Position numbers and translations under genes: made by a program. Below the pieces are notes generated by a model. That model saw only the letters and a list, made by a program, of their open reading frames with translations, ran no database searches and was not told where the DNA came from. Positions 62,195 to 64,000 of a stretch of 64,000 nt of DNA are shown in pieces (positions within the stretch are counted from its first letter, which is position 1; the number at the start of each line of letters is the position of its first letter). The DNA is from Tetrahymena elliotti 4EA (Eukaryota > Ciliophora > Oligohymenophorea > Hymenostomatida > Tetrahymenidae), in the NCBI GenBank assembly GCA_000231825.2, contig JH720334.1, forward strand, positions 17,018 to 81,017, read 5' to 3'.

Positions 62195-63688
62195 TCATTT
62201 TAATGAATTTACGAAGCTCCAATCACCATTTTTAACCTATTGAGAGACAGTGAGTTCATTAGGAAATCCACCTTTTCATAAATTTTAATTGTAGTCTTTT
62301 TTTAAAAATTGATAAATTACCTGGATAGAGAGATATTCCTCTGACAATCATGTAAGCTCCTACCAAAGAAGATGCTAGAATAAGGATATAGCTAGTTTAA
62401 TAATTGAAATACTCATAAAATCAACTATAATTTGTTTAATTTATCTTTACTTTCTGATGTAAAGACATAAAAAGCCAAAAATCATTGAGCAAAGTCCAAC
62501 TTCTATCCATAAAACTAACTAAAAATATTTATAATTTTAAACAGTTTAGTTCTATGATTTATAATTTTAACTTAATTACTTTATTCGAGCTAGCGAAATG
62601 GAAAGTGTTAAAAATAATAAAAGCTAAAAATGTTCCTGCAAGAGCACCTAAACTGAAAATACCTGCTCTTTCTACTTTAAAGGCAAAAATAGCACCAACT
62701 ATTCCAACAAGGACACTTACAATAATAGCAGTCCAGTTTAAACCATCTGAAGAGTCAGGTTTAAGGAAGGCTTCAAAGATGATCTATTTAATTATGAAAA
62801 ATATTGATTCAAAAATAACATTTCATATTTCTATTACAAAGCTTAGCAAGAAACCTAATGTGAACCCGGTCAGAAATAGAGTAAATTTTATAAATTTAAG
62901 ACCAAAAAAGCATAAGAAAAAGCCTACAACAATTAAAAATATTGTGCCAACCCATTTATTGTCATTCATAAAATTCCATATACTTGAATAGTCTACTGTT
63001 GGGCATCCTTTTTTAAAATATGTATTGTTATGTTATGACTGATTGATTAAAATAATGTTAAATTTAATATACCTGCTTTTGAGGAAATAGTTAAGGTATA
63101 AACTCCATTTTATATTGTTAAACCTTATGTGTTGAATGTATTTACAGAGCTATCGCATACAACTTTCAAATTGAATTATTATTCTACTCCATTTACTGTC
63201 TATCCACTTTCAAATTTGACAATAATACCTTTAGAGTGATTATCGCTATCTATTAAATATAAATAAGAATTATGGTTGAGATTAGAGACACTTTCAATCA
63301 AGAATATTCATTATAATTTATTTAATAATTCTAGTTTTATTTACCTATGAAATCAAAATCAGAAGAGTTAAACTCATCATTTCCAGTCAAATAAGAACAA
63401 CCTTATAAATTATAGAATGTAGCGTATGTTTTACTTTAACCACATGTTTATGAACTTAAGTAGTTATCATTACAAATACTCCAATAGAGGGTACCTGTAG
63501 CTTCTTATTAGTTGTTAGGTCTATGATTTGTTGGAGATTAAAATTGAATTTGTAAATTAATTTTACTAGGAATTTTAAAGAGGACTAAAATCATATAAAG
63601 ATCCTTCAGTAAGTTTGGTGCATGATGAAGCTTAAGCAATTTAGATTATAACTAAAATACTTAAGGCAAAAATCCATTTTTGTTTCAT
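62195..63688 (-). CDS. MRH-like ectodomain + TMEM198-type membrane protein
   Basis: Eight exons (63567-63688, 63345-63520, 63073-63249, 62838-63007, 62580-62783, 62451-62518, 62321-62391, 62195-62271) keep phase and total 1065 nt (354 aa). A signal peptide (1-22) is followed by a Cys-containing ectodomain of about 140 residues that resembles a mannose-6-phosphate-receptor-homology domain (YDFSPLQ; then KGIIVKFESG and FNLKVVCD). The C-terminal half has about seven membrane segments of the DUF4203/TMEM198 type (FFLCFFGLKFIKFTLFLTGF, VGIVGAIFAFKVERAGIFSL, LVLWIEVGLCSMIFGF, ILILASSLVGAYMIVRGISL). It would be a lumenal glycan-sensing or sorting receptor fused to a multipass module; function not known. 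A plus-strand frame inside it (62485-62991) is its antisense shadow. Confidence 0.88.
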
Positions 63689-64000
63689 TTATCACAGAAA
63701 GAGTTAAGTCTTAGATCTATTTCTTATTATAAATATTTATATGGTATTATTAATTAATTATTTAATATTATTGTTCACAAGTAAAAAATTAGTATTAACT
63801 TACAATAATCAATCTTAAAATATACTTTATATTATTAATATGAAAATTCATCATCTAATTTTTCAAAAACTCGATTTAATTTACAAATATTTGATTTTCT
63901 AAATTCTAACTCTTACTTTTCTTCAATTTTTGTAAACTATTTATTATTTCACAAACCACAAATACAAATCAACATAAATTTTTTATTTTTCAAGGATTTT
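63689..64000. other. Upstream AT-rich flank
   Basis: 5' flank of the MRH-like gene to the window edge. Nothing was recognised. Confidence 0.6.

Noticed and set aside
62485..62991. 168-codon plus-strand open frame
   Set aside because: It is antisense to three conserved membrane-span exons of the minus-strand TMEM198-type gene, whose splice phases all fit.
1..64000. tRNA, rRNA, telomere repeats or CRISPR arrays
   Set aside because: I looked for T-loop (GGTTCGA-type) motifs, G4T2 repeats and regularly spaced repeats by eye and saw none convincing; a covariance-model scan could still find a divergent RNA gene.

Overview
The window looks like macronuclear-type DNA of a hymenostome ciliate, most likely Tetrahymena or a close relative. 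It is very AT-rich, coding frames are full of TAA and TAG in positions where glutamine fits, and every frame ends at TGA (ciliate nuclear code 6). Introns are short (about 45-230 nt), AT-rich and GT..AG. There are no bacterial operon features, and I saw no rRNA, tRNA, CRISPR array or telomeric repeat. Because TGA is the only stop, long open frames arise easily in this DNA. Gene calls therefore rest on homology, on splice phases that add up to a multiple of three, or on protein-like composition, and not on ORF length alone.

Layout. 0.1-1.0 kb: a secreted protein (+). 1.4-4.15 kb: a many-exon leucine-rich-repeat (LRR) gene (-). 4.7-6.7 kb: a two-exon membrane protein (+). 7.2-8.2 kb: a second, incomplete LRR exon series (-). 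9-15.7 kb: small, uncertain or decayed genes and two sequence duplications. 16-21.5 kb: two intronless cytochrome P450 genes (-), with a tandem-duplicated 5' fragment between them. 21.9-23.2 kb: coding-like scraps. 23.7-30.3 kb: a giant cysteine-repeat membrane protein (-). 32.9-34.8 kb: a GH20 beta-hexosaminidase (+), followed by a decayed copy of its own 5' end. 36.5-37.5 kb: a secreted class 3 lipase (-). 38.8-40.6 kb: a membrane RING-H2 E3 ligase (-). 41.0-41.4 kb: a small orphan gene (-). 41.9-45.2 kb: a complete 20-exon LRR gene (+). 45.4-49.7 and 51.0-53.1 kb: two paralogous Gln/Ser/Asn-rich proteins (-), with a small Tim-like gene (-) between them. 54.1-55.1 kb: a gene whose frame is unresolved (+). 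56.1-56.8 kb: a CPBP/Rce1-like intramembrane protease (+). 57.9-58.7 kb: a tiny two-exon gene (-) and a knottin-like secreted peptide (+). 60.1-61.8 kb: an EIPR1/TSSC1 WD-repeat protein (+). 62.2-63.7 kb: an MRH-like/TMEM198-like membrane protein (-).

The genes do not form one pathway. Several belong to secretory or endomembrane biology (hexosaminidase, lipase, the MRH-like protein, EIPR1, the membrane RING ligase, secreted proteins), and the rest are ciliate gene-family expansions (LRR, P450, Cys-repeat). The most distinctive signals are: LRR genes in which each exon is exactly one repeat of 90 or 93 nt in one fixed phase; local duplications that leave broken 5' ends next to intact genes; an undescribed-looking paralog pair; and small genes (Tim-like, knottin-like) that are invisible under the standard code.
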